From Pseudomonas nitroreducens (GTDB lineage Bacteria > Pseudomonadota > Gammaproteobacteria > Pseudomonadales > Pseudomonadaceae): DNA of 64,000 nucleotides. The stretch lies in NCBI RefSeq assembly GCF_024170165.1, contig NZ_JALJXP010000002.1, forward strand, positions 248,001 through 312,000. The letters run 5' to 3'. The position numbers and the translations under genes are program-made. The notes beneath the pieces are model-generated. The model ran no database searches. It worked only from the letters and a program-made list of their open reading frames with translations, and was not told the DNA's origin. This document shows positions 10,871 to 19,234 of the stretch, piece by piece (the stretch's first letter is position 1; each line of letters opens with the position of its first letter).

Positions 10871-12193
10871 ATGTCCACCGCCACACCCAAAGTCGGATTC
10901 GTCTCGCTCGGATGCCCGAAAGCGACCGTCGACTCCGAACGCATCCTCACCCAGTTGCGCATGGAAGGGTACGAAATCGTCCCCACCTACCAGGACGCAG
11001 ACGTGGTGGTGGTGAACACCTGCGGCTTCATCGACAGCGCCAAGGCCGAGTCCCTGGACGCCATCGGCGAAGCCATCGCCGAGAACGGCAAGGTGATCGT
11101 CACCGGCTGCATGGGCGTCGCCGAAGACAGCATCCGTGACGTGCACCCCAGCGTGCTCGCCGTGACCGGCCCGCAGCAGTACGAGCAGGTGGTCAACGCC
11201 GTCCACGAGGTGATCCCGCCCAAGGCCGAGCACAACCCGCTGATCGACCTGGTGCCGCCGCAGGGCATCAAGCTGACCCCGCGTCACTACGCCTACCTGA
11301 AGATTTCCGAAGGCTGCAACCACAGCTGCAGCTTCTGCATCATCCCGTCGATGCGCGGCAAGCTGGTCAGCCGCCCGGTCGGCGACGTGCTCAGCGAAGC
11401 CCAGCGCCTGGTCAAGGCCGGCGTCAAGGAGCTGCTGGTCATCTCCCAGGACACCAGCGCCTATGGCGTGGACCTGAAGTACAAGCTGGACTTCTGGGAC
11501 GGCCAGCCGGTGAAGACCCGCATGCTGGAGCTGTGCGAGGCGCTCTCGTCGATGGGCGTGTGGGTGCGCCTGCACTACGTCTACCCGTACCCCAACGTCG
11601 ACGACGTGATCCCGCTGATGGCCGAGGGCAAGCTGCTGCCCTACCTCGACATCCCCTTCCAGCACGCCAGCCCGAAAGTGCTGAAGTCCATGAAGCGCCC
11701 CGCCTTCGAGGACAAGACCCTGGCGCGCATCAAGAAGTGGCGCGAGATCTGCCCCGAGCTGACCATCCGCTCCACCTTCATCGTCGGCTTCCCCGGCGAG
11801 ACCGAGGAAGACTTCCAGTACCTGCTGGACTGGCTGACCGAAGCCCAGCTCGACCGCGTCGGCTGCTTCCAGTACTCCCCGGTGGAAGGTGCCCCGGCCA
11901 ACGACCTGGGCCTGGATGTGGTACCCGACGACGTCAAGCAGGACCGCTGGGAGCGCTTCATGGCGCACCAGCAGGCAATCTCCGCCGCCCGCCTGCAGCT
12001 GAAGATCGGCAAGGAAATCGACGTGCTGATCGACGAAGTGGACGATGAAGGCGCGGTCGGCCGCTCCTACGCCGACGCCCCGGAAATCGACGGCGCCGTG
12101 TACATCGACAGCTTCGACGTGAAACCGGGCGACAAGGTGCGTGTACGCATCACCGACGCCGACGAGTACGACCTCTGGGCCGAACTGGTCTGA
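10871..12193 (+). CDS. rimO: Ribosomal protein S12 methylthiotransferase
   Basis: A 440-residue radical-SAM enzyme that adds a methylthio group to the beta carbon of the conserved aspartate of ribosomal protein S12. Three parts are visible: an N-terminal UPF0004 domain with its three cysteines ([20 protein letters not shown]), the radical-SAM cluster C149-x3-C153-x2-C156 in CNHSCSFC, and a C-terminal TRAM domain from about residue 375. The [13 protein letters not shown] sequence after the cluster is typical of RimO rather than MiaB. Start ATG at 10871. A perfect terminator follows. Confidence 0.96.
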   Translation: MSTATPKVGFVSLGCPKATVDSERILTQLRMEGYEIVPTYQDADVVVVNTCGFIDSAKAESLDAIGEAIAENGKVIVTGCMGVAEDSIRDVHPSVLAVTGPQQYEQVVNAVHEVIPPKAEHNPLIDLVPPQGIKLTPRHYAYLKISEGCNHSCSFCIIPSMRGKLVSRPVGDVLSEAQRLVKAGVKELLVISQDTSAYGVDLKYKLDFWDGQPVKTRMLELCEALSSMGVWVRLHYVYPYPNVDDVIPLMAEGKLLPYLDIPFQHASPKVLKSMKRPAFEDKTLARIKKWREICPELTIRSTFIVGFPGETEEDFQYLLDWLTEAQLDRVGCFQYSPVEGAPANDLGLDVVPDDVKQDRWERFMAHQQAISAARLQLKIGKEIDVLIDEVDDEGAVGRSYADAPEIDGAVYIDSFDVKPGDKVRVRITDADEYDLWAELV

Positions 12194-12198
12194 TCCGC

Positions 12199-12224
12199 AA
12201 AAGCCCCGCTGAAGCGGGGCTTTT
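12199..12224 (+). terminator. Intrinsic terminator after rimO
   Basis: Stem AAAAGCCCCGC / GCGGGGCTTTT with loop TGAA, beginning 6 bp after the stop codon. Confidence 0.9.
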
Positions 12225-12242
12225 CATTTCAAGGGTAAGAAC

Positions 12243-12704
12243 ATGACCAACAACGACGTGCTACGCAGCCTGCGCTACCTGCTGGACATCCGCGATGCCC
12301 AGGTGGCCGAGATCACTGCGCTCGCCGGGTTCAACGTCAGCGCCGAGGAAATCGGCGCCTACCTCGCCCGCGACGACGAGCCGGACTTCAAGCCGTGCAG
12401 CGACCGCGTGCTGGCGCACTTCCTCGACGGCCTGATCGTGCATCGCCGCGGCCGCGACGAATCGCGCCCGCTGCCGCCGGTGGAGCTGCCGCTGACCAAC
12501 AACATCACCCTGAAGAAGCTGCGCGTCGCCTTCGAGCTGCGCGACGACGACATCCTGGCAATCCTCGACAGCGTCAGCTTCATCGTCACCAAGACCGAAC
12601 TGGGTGCGCTGTTCCGCAAACCCGGCCACAACAACTACCGCCCCTGCGGCGACCAGTTGCTGCGCAACTTCCTCAAGGGCCTGACCCAGCGCCAGCAGCG
12701 CTGA
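12243..12704 (+). CDS. DUF1456 (YehS-like) protein
   Basis: A 153-residue protein made of two copies of a roughly 70-residue DUF1456 unit: residues 1-70 and 83-153 each begin (T)NN and a hydrophobic L-x-x-L-R segment and end F/Y-x-P-C-x-D/G-x-x-L-x-x-F-L. The same internal duplication is present in E. coli YehS. It is a soluble, probably cytoplasmic protein of unknown function. The ATG at 12243 follows AAGGGTAAG. The DUF2784 gene starts 7 bp after its stop codon, so the two are probably one transcription unit. Confidence 0.85.
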   Translation: MTNNDVLRSLRYLLDIRDAQVAEITALAGFNVSAEEIGAYLARDDEPDFKPCSDRVLAHFLDGLIVHRRGRDESRPLPPVELPLTNNITLKKLRVAFELRDDDILAILDSVSFIVTKTELGALFRKPGHNNYRPCGDQLLRNFLKGLTQRQQR

Positions 12705-12711
12705 GGCCACC

Positions 12712-13080
12712 GTGCTCTACCGCCTCGCCGCTGACGCCGTGGTCCTGCTGCACCTGGGGTTCATCCTCTTCGTGCTGCTCGGCGGCCTGCTGGTGCTGCG
12801 CTGGCCGCGCCTGGCGTGGCTGCACGTGCCAGCGGCGGCCTGGGGCATGGCGGTGGAATTCCTCCACCTCTACTGCCCGCTCACCCCGCTGGAAAACCAC
12901 TTCCGCGCCCTGGCCGGCGACAGCGGCTACAGCGGGGGCTTCATCGAGCATTACCTGATCCCGCTGATCTACCCCGCCGGCCTGACGGAGGCGATACAGG
13001 TCGTCCTCGGCCTGGTAGTGGTTGCGGTCAATCTGCCGCCTTACCTGCTTCTGCTGCGCCGGGCACTGCGCTTGAGCTGA
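12712..13080 (+). CDS. DUF2784 integral membrane protein
   Basis: A 122-residue membrane protein with three to four hydrophobic segments (about 7-30, 34-52 and 90-118) and the DUF2784 signature around WGMAVEFLHLYCPLTPLEN, with a conserved Cys-Pro-Leu-Thr-Pro-Leu-Glu motif. Function unknown. The start is GTG at 12712, 7 bp after the DUF1456 stop; no ATG is available in a sensible position. Its last 53 bp overlap the 3' end of the convergent glycosyltransferase gene, so both coding sequences use the same DNA there. Confidence 0.82.
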   Translation: MLYRLAADAVVLLHLGFILFVLLGGLLVLRWPRLAWLHVPAAAWGMAVEFLHLYCPLTPLENHFRALAGDSGYSGGFIEHYLIPLIYPAGLTEAIQVVLGLVVVAVNLPPYLLLLRRALRLS

Positions 13081-14617
13081 GCGGCGCCGGCTTGCTCACC
13101 GGCAGATAGGCCAGGCTCGCCTCCTTGTTCTTCGCGTGGCCCAGACGCTGGCCGTTGTTCAGCTGCGACTCGATCAACCGGTGATCCGCCGTCAGCCAGT
13201 TCAGCGGCTGATCTCCCTCGCGGGTCACCTGGGAGATGATCAGGGTACGCGCCGGGTCCCATTCCTCGCCGGTGGTCTGGCGAAGCCAGACGAACAGCGC
13301 GGCACTGTCGCCCTGCGGATAACCGGAGTGAACATAAAAGAAGGGATGGGCTTGCCGCTGCCCGTGCTGCGCCAGATACATCGGCAGACGCGCATCGTCG
13401 TCCCCGAGGAACAGCACCCGCCACTGCGACCAGGGCGCGCTCTGTTCTGCCGCGGCGCGCACGTCCCTGGCGAACTGCGGAACCCCTCCACCGCCATTGC
13501 TCCATGGGTAAGCCACGCCCAGCACCAACAGCATCAGCGCCGCACCCACCCCTAGCGCTTTAGGCCAGACGCGCCCCAGCCCTTCGAGCCCACGCTCATG
13601 CCGCGACTCGACCACCCACCAGGCCGCCAGTAACTGGGCGAACGGCACCAGCGGCAGAACGTAGTAACTGCGGCGGCTGCCGCTGGCGGTGAAGAACACG
13701 AACAGCAGCGCCAGCGCCCAGACCAGCCAGCGCGCATTGGGCTGCAGCTGCTTCCAGCGGCGCACGGCATACCACAGGCCGATGATCCACAGCGGCGCCC
13801 AAGGCAAGGTGTAGGCCGGCAGATAGATCAGGTAGGTGTAGATCGGCCCCATGTGGTCGAAGGGATCGAAGAAACGCACCACGTTTTCCTTGAACACCAG
13901 CGCAAGGCCACTCTCGCCGTAGCTGGGCTGACCATAGAAGTGCGACAGCACGAAAGGAATCGCATACACGCCGCCTGCCACTACCAGCGCGGCCACCAGC
14001 CGCAGGTTCAGGTGCCGGCGCCAGCGACCCTCTGCCAGCAGGTGCGGCAGCAACACCAGCCCCGGCAGGATGAAGCCGATCAGCCCCTTGCAGAGCGACG
14101 TCAGCGACAGGATCAGGAAGAAGCCCAGGTAGCCGGAGAAGCGCGTATCTTCCGGGTCCCGCCAGTACCAGGCCAACGCCGCCAGCACGCCGAACACGGT
14201 GAGCATGTCCGCCGTCGCCACCCGCGCCCAGAACAGGAAGTAGAAGGTGGTCGCCAGCAGCCAACCGGCCAGCAGCCCGGTGCCCTTGCGCAGCAGGCGC
14301 TCGCCCAGCCACCAGGTCAGCCAGACGCTGCCCAGGCCAGAAAGCACGGTGCTGATACGCAGGGTCCAGTGATTGAGGCCGAACAGGCTGGCCGGCGCGG
14401 TGATCAGCCAATAAGACAGCAGTGGCTTGTCGTAATACGGCGCGCCGCGAAGGTAGGGATCGAAGTAATCGCCCGACTGCAGCATCTGCAGCGAGATATC
14501 CGCCCAGCGCACTTCCGGCCCCCAGACCTCGCGCCAGCCCAGCCCGCACACCAGCAGCACCAGCGTCACGCCCAGCAGCAGCGCCAGCGCCTTGCGATCG
14601 TTGTTCCAACCCAGCAT
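13028..14617 (-). CDS. ArnT-like GT39/PMT-family membrane glycosyltransferase
   Basis: A 529-residue polytopic GT-C enzyme of the dolichyl-phosphate-mannose/ArnT superfamily. The first periplasmic loop carries the acidic motif EVRWADISLQML near residue 35 and GAPYYDKPLLSYW near residue 58, which correspond to the catalytic-loop region of ArnT. About eleven membrane helices follow, then a soluble C-terminal part. Such enzymes move a sugar from a polyprenyl phosphate to lipid A, proteins or other envelope acceptors; no arn operon is present here, so donor and acceptor are unknown. GTG at 14620 is an alternative start directly before the ATG at 14617. Its 3' end overlaps the DUF2784 gene by 53 bp. 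Confidence 0.82.
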   Translation of the reverse strand: MLGWNNDRKALALLLGVTLVLLVCGLGWREVWGPEVRWADISLQMLQSGDYFDPYLRGAPYYDKPLLSYWLITAPASLFGLNHWTLRISTVLSGLGSVWLTWWLGERLLRKGTGLLAGWLLATTFYFLFWARVATADMLTVFGVLAALAWYWRDPEDTRFSGYLGFFLILSLTSLCKGLIGFILPGLVLLPHLLAEGRWRRHLNLRLVAALVVAGGVYAIPFVLSHFYGQPSYGESGLALVFKENVVRFFDPFDHMGPIYTYLIYLPAYTLPWAPLWIIGLWYAVRRWKQLQPNARWLVWALALLFVFFTASGSRRSYYVLPLVPFAQLLAAWWVVESRHERGLEGLGRVWPKALGVGAALMLLVLGVAYPWSNGGGGVPQFARDVRAAAEQSAPWSQWRVLFLGDDDARLPMYLAQHGQRQAHPFFYVHSGYPQGDSAALFVWLRQTTGEEWDPARTLIISQVTREGDQPLNWLTADHRLIESQLNNGQRLGHAKNKEASLAYLPVSKPAPLSSSAVPGAAEAGKAAD

Positions 14618-14790
14618 CACCCGGCCCCCGGCCTCTCGAACGTGCGCGGGACACTAGGGCAGCATTGGTTATGCGCAGGTTAAGAAAATGCAGCCATCGC
14701 GTAATGCGCCGCCATTTCCCGATTGGATAGTGCTCGGAGCGGCCCGGCGATCCCGCTAGGGTGAGCCGAAAAACCAGCCAGGAGAGGCTC

Positions 14791-15564
14791 ATGCACCCGT
14801 ACTTTTCCCTCGCCGGACGGACCGCCCTGGTCACCGGCGGCACCCGTGGTATCGGCCGGATGATCGCCCAGGGCCTGCTCGAAGCCGGCGCCAGGGTGAT
14901 CATCTGTGCCCGCGATGGCGCTGCCTGCGCCGACACCGCCACTGAGCTGTCGCAGTACGGCGAATGCATCGGCCTGCCGGCCAACCTCGCCACCGAGGAA
15001 GGCGCCCGCGCCCTGGCCACCGAGCTGAACGAGCGCCTCGACCACCTCGACATCCTGGTGAACAACGCTGGCACCACCTGGGGCGCGCCGCTGGAAAGCT
15101 ACCCCGCCTCGGGCTGGGAGAAGGTCATGCAACTCAACGTCACCGCCGTATTCAGCTGCATCCAGCAACTGCTGCCGCTGCTGAAGAAAGGCGGCAGCGC
15201 GCAGAACCCGGCGCGGGTGATCAACATCGGCTCGGTGGCCGGGGTCACCTCCCACGGCGAGAACGCCTACGCCTACGGCCCGAGCAAGGCCGCGCTGCAC
15301 CAGCTGTCGCGCATGCTCGCCCGCGAACTGGTGAAGGACCACATCAACGTCAACGTCATCGCCCCCGGCCGCTTCCCCAGCAAGATGACCCGCCACATCG
15401 CCAACGACGAGCAGGCCATGGCCGAGGACACCGCGGTCATCCCCATGGGCCGCTGGGGCCGCGAGGAGGAGATGTCCGCCCTGGCGATCAGTCTGGCGAG
15501 TAGCGCCGGCGCCTACATGACCGGCAACATCATCCCCATCGATGGCGGCTTCCACCTCGGCTGA
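14791..15564 (+). CDS. rhlG: SDR-family beta-ketoacyl reductase, RhlG type
   Basis: A 257-residue short-chain dehydrogenase. The NADPH-binding TGGTRGIG is at residues 15-22, NNAG follows near residue 92, and the catalytic pair is Y162 and K166 in YGPSK. The sequence follows P. aeruginosa RhlG over its whole length, including the N-terminal HPYFSLAGR and the C-terminal GNIIPIDGGFHL. RhlG was first linked to rhamnolipid fatty-acid supply; that role has been questioned, so the physiological substrate should be treated as a 3-oxoacyl compound of uncertain use. The ATG at 14791 has a strong AGGAGA. No other rhamnolipid genes are near. Confidence 0.88.
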   Translation: MHPYFSLAGRTALVTGGTRGIGRMIAQGLLEAGARVIICARDGAACADTATELSQYGECIGLPANLATEEGARALATELNERLDHLDILVNNAGTTWGAPLESYPASGWEKVMQLNVTAVFSCIQQLLPLLKKGGSAQNPARVINIGSVAGVTSHGENAYAYGPSKAALHQLSRMLARELVKDHINVNVIAPGRFPSKMTRHIANDEQAMAEDTAVIPMGRWGREEEMSALAISLASSAGAYMTGNIIPIDGGFHLG

Positions 15565-15622
15565 AGCCAGCGACGAGAGCGAATCAGGTACCATGGCGGC
15601 CCCTGCAACAACCCGTGCCGCC

Positions 15623-16321
15623 ATGTCCTACAGCATCTCGCCGATCGGCCACGTCCGCTCCTGCTTCAAGGAGAAGTTCGCCATCCCGCGCCAGCCGCAA
15701 CTGGCCCCGGCCGCGACCGGCGTGCTGGAACTGCTGCCGCCGTTCGACACCGGCGACGCGGTGGACGGCCTGGAGCAGCTCAGTCACATCTGGCTGATCT
15801 TCCTCTTCCATCAGGCGCTGGAAGACAAGCCGCGGCTGAAGGTGCGCCCGCCGCGCCTGGGCGGCAACCAGTCGATGGGCGTGTTCGCCACCCGCGCCAC
15901 CCACCGGCCCAATGGCCTCGGTCAATCCGTGGTGAAACTGGAGAAGGTCGAGCCCGGCCGCCTCTGGCTATCCGGCATCGATTTGCTGGATGGCACCCCG
16001 GTCATCGACATCAAGCCCTACGTGCCCTACGCCGACATCGTGCCGGACGCACACAACGCCATCGCCGACGCGCCGCCCGCCCCCATCCCCGTGCGCTGGA
16101 GCGACGAAGCCCTGCTTCAGGCCCATGAACAAGGCCTGCGTCTCGGCCAGCCGGTGACCGAACTCATCGAGCAGTGCCTCGCCCAGGACCCGCGCCCGGC
16201 CTACCAGAAGCCGCCGCCCGAGCGCCGCTATGGCGTGCGCCTGTGGGACCTGGACGTGCACTGGCACTACCCCGCCGACGGCGAGATCCGCGTGCTGGAC
16301 GTGCAACGCGCCGCCGACTGA
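15623..16321 (+). CDS. trmO: tRNA (adenine-N6)-methyltransferase TrmO (TsaA/YaeB family)
   Basis: A 232-residue TsaA/YaeB-fold protein that, in E. coli, methylates N6 of t6A37 in some threonine tRNAs. Residues 1-150 form the beta-barrel SAM domain with FATRATHRPNGLGQS near residue 93 and the IDIKPYVPYAD motif near residue 135; residues 160-232 form the usual C-terminal extension. The start is placed at the ATG at 15623 because MSYSISPIGHVRS is the conserved N-terminus. It begins 58 bp after rhlG and may be cotranscribed with it. Confidence 0.88.
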   Translation: MSYSISPIGHVRSCFKEKFAIPRQPQLAPAATGVLELLPPFDTGDAVDGLEQLSHIWLIFLFHQALEDKPRLKVRPPRLGGNQSMGVFATRATHRPNGLGQSVVKLEKVEPGRLWLSGIDLLDGTPVIDIKPYVPYADIVPDAHNAIADAPPAPIPVRWSDEALLQAHEQGLRLGQPVTELIEQCLAQDPRPAYQKPPPERRYGVRLWDLDVHWHYPADGEIRVLDVQRAAD

Positions 16322-16329
16322 AGCCGGCG

Positions 16330-16632
16330 TCAGTCCACCGGATTGAGGGCGATCACGTCGCTCTCGAAGCACTCCTGCTCGAGGATCAGCGGCTCCACCA
16401 GCGGACGGCTGTCGCGGAAGTGCGCCGTTTGCGTGTGCGCCTCGTAGGCCGCGTCGTCGCGGTAGATCTCATAGAGATAGATGACGTCCGGGTCGAGGCG
16501 ATCCTGGGACACATCGAAGACCAGGCAACCGGGTTCGCTGGACACCGAAGCGGCGGCATTGGCCTTGATGGCGTGGAGAAAATCCTCGGCGCTGCCGGGC
16601 TTCACGCGGGTCTTGATGAACAGACTGTACAC
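16330..16632 (-). CDS. Antibiotic biosynthesis monooxygenase (ABM/YgiN-like) domain protein
   Basis: A 100-residue single ABM domain, a dimeric alpha/beta-barrel ferredoxin-like fold found in YgiN quinol monooxygenase and small heme- or quinone-active enzymes. Recognisable are the first strand SLFIKTRVKPGS, the EPGCLVFDV strand near residue 35, the YLYEIYRDDAAYEAH segment and the HFRD motif near residue 75. The start is GTG at 16632, chosen because AAGGAAC lies 6 nt upstream and the protein then begins at the first strand. It is divergent from a VOC-family gene across a 60-bp AT-rich region with dyad elements, which suggests shared control. Confidence 0.78.
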   Translation of the reverse strand: MYSLFIKTRVKPGSAEDFLHAIKANAAASVSSEPGCLVFDVSQDRLDPDVIYLYEIYRDDAAYEAHTQTAHFRDSRPLVEPLILEQECFESDVIALNPVD

Positions 16633-16652
16633 AGGGCGTTCCTTTTGTTTTA

Positions 16653-16676
16653 AATTTGAAATCAAATTGTATACAA
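16653..16676. promoter_or_regulatory. AT-rich dyad operator in the ABM/VOC divergent promoter
   Basis: Two palindromes overlap: AATTTGA-AA-TCAAATT at 16653-16668 and the perfect TTGTATACAA at 16667-16676. The second resembles TGT-AT-ACA operators of FadR-type GntR repressors, but no GntR gene is nearby. The region stands out as AT-rich in GC-rich DNA. Confidence 0.5.
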
Positions 16677-16692
16677 AAAAGGAACCGCGTCC

Positions 16693-17106
16693 ATGTCCGA
16701 TCTCCCCGCCCGCCCCGGCCGCCTCAATGGCCTGCGTCACCTCGCCCTGCTGGTACCGAACCTCGAGGAGTGCGAGCGCTTCTACGTCGATGTGCTCGGC
16801 ATGCAGGTGCTCAATCGCGCCAACGAAGACCTGGTCTACCTCACCTGCGGCAACGACAACCTCTCGCTGGGCCGTGGCTTGGGCGCGGCCAACGGCCTGC
16901 AGACCCTGGACCACTACGGCTTCGTCGTCGACAGCGTGGAAGAGCTGGAAGCCTGGTACCAGTACTTCAAGGCGCGCGGCGTGACCCTGCTGGACCGCCC
17001 TTTCGACCATGGCGACGGCGCGCGCAGCTTCCACCTGCTCGACCCGGCGGGGAACAAGGTGCAGCCGCTGTATCACCCGGCGGTTTCCGGCCAGCGCCTG
17101 GTCTGA
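16693..17106 (+). CDS. VOC-family (glyoxalase-like) protein
   Basis: A 137-residue protein with two beta-alpha-beta-beta-beta modules of the vicinal oxygen chelate fold. The likely metal-site residues are the His in GLRHLALLVPN (residue 16), the His in LDHYGFVVDS near residue 75 and a Glu/Asp at the end of the second module (LDPAGNKVQPLY). VOC enzymes include dioxygenases, glyoxalases and fosfomycin-type resistance proteins; the reaction cannot be assigned. Start ATG at 16693 follows AAGGAACC. It shares a divergent promoter with the ABM monooxygenase gene, and the pairing of a VOC protein with an ABM protein fits degradation or detoxification of a small aromatic or quinone-like compound, which is inference. 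Confidence 0.78.
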   Translation: MSDLPARPGRLNGLRHLALLVPNLEECERFYVDVLGMQVLNRANEDLVYLTCGNDNLSLGRGLGAANGLQTLDHYGFVVDSVEELEAWYQYFKARGVTLLDRPFDHGDGARSFHLLDPAGNKVQPLYHPAVSGQRLV

Positions 17107-17112
17107 CGCACT

Positions 17113-17198
17113 TGTAGGAGCGAGCTTGCTCGCAAACCTGCAAGGCACGGTCTGTCCCGGTTCGCGAGCAAGGGCTGGACGCCCCCTCGGTCCTACGA
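17113..17198. repeat. REP-type palindromic repeat pair
   Basis: TGTAGGAGCGAGCTTGCTCG at 17113 is followed by a degenerate inverted copy (TTCGCGAGCAAG to TCCTACGA) ending at 17198. The same unit forms a perfect pair at 19235-19314. This is the repetitive extragenic palindrome common in Pseudomonas. Confidence 0.8.
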
Positions 17199-17227
17199 AA
17201 GCCGTCCCGACACGAATTCCGCGCGCA

Positions 17228-17264
17228 ATAAAAAACGCCGCGCTCCCAGGGGGATCGCGGCGTT
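17228..17264 (-). terminator. Intrinsic terminator of fpr
   Basis: Stem AACGCCGCG / CGCGGCGTT with a 13-nt loop; on the minus strand it is followed by a T-run (TTTTTTATT), so it serves fpr. Confidence 0.75.
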
Positions 17265-17297
17265 CTTCTGACTGAACGGTGCTACTGACTGCTCGGT

Positions 17298-18074
17298 TTA
17301 CTTCTCTACGAAGGCGCGCTCGATCAGGTAGTCGCCCGGCTCGCCCATGCGCGGGGAGATCTGCAGGCCGAAGCCGTTCAGCACTTCGCTGGTCTCGTCG
17401 AGCATGCTCGGGCTGCCGCAGATCATCGCGCGGTCGTCCTGCGGGTTCATCGGCGGCAGGCCGATGTCGGCGAACAGCTTGCCGCTGCGCATCAGGTCGG
17501 TCTGGCGGCCCATGCTGTGGAATTCTTCACGGGTGACCAGCGGGCAGTAGATCAGCTTCTCTTTCACCATGTCGCCGAAGTACTCGTGCTCCGGCAGGAC
17601 CTTGGTGATGAAGTCGGAGTAGGCCAGTTCGCTGACCCAGCGTACGCCGTGGACCAGGATGACCTTCTCGAAGCGCTCGTAGACTTCCGGGTCCTGGATC
17701 ACCGACAGGAACGGCGCCATGCCGGTGCCGGTGCTCAGCAGGTACAGGTGCCGGCCGGGCTTGAGGTCGTCCAGCACCAGGGTGCCGGTGGGCTTGCGGC
17801 TGACCATCAGCTCGTCGCCTTCCTTCAGGTGCTGCAGACGCGAAGTCAGCGGACCGTCCGGGACCTTGATGCTGAAGAACTCCAGGTGCTCTTCGTAGTT
17901 CGGGCTGGCGATGCTGTACGCGCGCATCAGCGGACGACCGTTGACTTCCAGGCCGATCATCACGAACTGACCGGTCTTGAAGCGCAGACCCGGGTTACGG
18001 GTGGTCTTGAAGCTGAAGAGGGTGTCGTTCCAGTGGTGCACGCTGAGAACGCGCTCGGTGTACAGGTTGCTCAT
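17298..18074 (-). CDS. fpr: Ferredoxin/flavodoxin-NADP+ reductase
   Basis: A 258-residue FAD enzyme that exchanges electrons between NADPH and ferredoxin or flavodoxin, supporting Fe-S repair and oxidative-stress defence. The FAD-binding motif RAYSIASPN is near residue 51, and the NADP-binding STGTGMAPFLS near residue 110; the C-terminus ends AFVEK, typical of bacterial-type FPRs. The ATG at 18074 gives exactly the length of the P. aeruginosa protein; a TTG one codon upstream is ignored. It is divergent from the LysR regulator finR, which is known in Pseudomonas to activate fpr in response to superoxide. Confidence 0.96.
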   Translation of the reverse strand: MSNLYTERVLSVHHWNDTLFSFKTTRNPGLRFKTGQFVMIGLEVNGRPLMRAYSIASPNYEEHLEFFSIKVPDGPLTSRLQHLKEGDELMVSRKPTGTLVLDDLKPGRHLYLLSTGTGMAPFLSVIQDPEVYERFEKVILVHGVRWVSELAYSDFITKVLPEHEYFGDMVKEKLIYCPLVTREEFHSMGRQTDLMRSGKLFADIGLPPMNPQDDRAMICGSPSMLDETSEVLNGFGLQISPRMGEPGDYLIERAFVEK

Positions 18075-18123
18075 CAAGGACTCCTAGGAGAAACGTGGCG
18101 CACCCCAGCAGATCCCGGACGTA

Positions 18124-18186
18124 GCGCAATTGCGCGACATTTTATAGGCGGCGACAATATCCGCAAAATAAATTATCTGGATATTG
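18124..18186. promoter_or_regulatory. Dyad elements in the fpr/finR divergent promoter
   Basis: A perfect 12-bp palindrome GCGCAATTGCGC lies at 18124-18135. A perfect 8-bp inverted repeat CAATATCC / GGATATTG with a 16-bp AT-rich spacer lies at 18155-18186. The position between fpr and a LysR gene known to regulate it makes the longer dyad a candidate FinR site; the assignment is inference. Confidence 0.5.
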
Positions 18187-18296
18187 CTAATCCAAAACGC
18201 AGATAAGGCCGCCCAGTCGCCGCAAAAGGATACCGTCAGGTACTTCCTACGCCGGGGTGACGAAATGTCGCGCGGCCCTCTCCGGAGCCCCACAGA

Positions 18297-19223
18297 ATGA
18301 AGTTCACCCTGCGCCAGCTCGAAGTCTTCGTTGCCGTCGCCCAGCAGGAAAGCGTCTCCCGCGCCGCCGAGGCGTTGTCCATGTCGCAGTCGGCCACCAG
18401 CACCTCTCTGGGTGAGCTGGAGCGGCAGTTCGACTGCAAACTGTTCGACCGCTCCGGCAAGCGCCTCACGCTCAACGCCCTCGGCCGCCAATTACTGCCC
18501 CAGGCGGTGGCCCTGCTCGACCGCGGCAGCGAGATCGAGAACATGCTCAATGGCAAGAGCGCCTTCGGTTCGCTGGACCTGGGCGCCACCCTGACCATCG
18601 GCAACTACCTGGCGACCCTGCTGATCGGCACCTTCATGCAGCGCCAGCCCGACTGCCGGGTGCGCTTGCATGTGCACAACACCGCCCACGTGGTGCAGCG
18701 CGTGGCCCACTACGAACTGGACCTGGGTCTGATCGAAGGCGACTGCCAGCACCCGGACATCGAAGTGCAGCCGTGGATGGAAGATGAACTGGTGGTGTTC
18801 TGCGCGCCGCAGCACCCGCTCGCCCGTGACGGACGTGCGAGCCTGGAGCGGCTGACGGAGGAAGCGTGGATTCTGCGGGAACAGGGCTCGGGCACGCGGC
18901 TGACCTTCGACCAGGCCATGCGTCACCATGTGGAACCGCTGAACGTGCGGCTGGAGTTGGAGCACACCGAAGCGATCAAGCGCGCGGTGGAATCAGGGCT
19001 GGGGATTGGCTGCATCTCGCGCCTGGCCCTGCGCGACGCCTTCCGCCGCGGCAGCCTGGTGCCGGTGGAAACGCCGGACCTGGACCTGCGCCGGCAGTTC
19101 TACTTCATCTGGCACCGGCAGAAGTACCAGACCGCGACCATGCGCGAGTTCCTGGAACTGTGCCGCAGTGAAACCGCCGGGGTGACGCGCAGCGACGATA
19201 TCGTCCTGCCGATGATTCCCTGA
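18297..19223 (+). CDS. finR: LysR-family regulator of fpr
   Basis: A 308-residue LysR protein: winged HTH in residues 1-60 (LRQLEVFVAVAQQESVSRAAEALSMSQSA region), a linker helix, and a two-lobed effector domain from about residue 90 to 295. Its divergent position next to fpr and its sequence match FinR of P. putida and P. aeruginosa, which induces fpr under superoxide or paraquat stress and has also been linked to sulfur metabolism. The ATG at 18297 is preceded by a modest CCGGAG. It is not followed by a clear terminator; a REP pair lies 11 bp after its stop. Confidence 0.88.
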   Translation: MKFTLRQLEVFVAVAQQESVSRAAEALSMSQSATSTSLGELERQFDCKLFDRSGKRLTLNALGRQLLPQAVALLDRGSEIENMLNGKSAFGSLDLGATLTIGNYLATLLIGTFMQRQPDCRVRLHVHNTAHVVQRVAHYELDLGLIEGDCQHPDIEVQPWMEDELVVFCAPQHPLARDGRASLERLTEEAWILREQGSGTRLTFDQAMRHHVEPLNVRLELEHTEAIKRAVESGLGIGCISRLALRDAFRRGSLVPVETPDLDLRRQFYFIWHRQKYQTATMREFLELCRSETAGVTRSDDIVLPMIP

Positions 19224-19234
19224 AAGCTGCTCTT

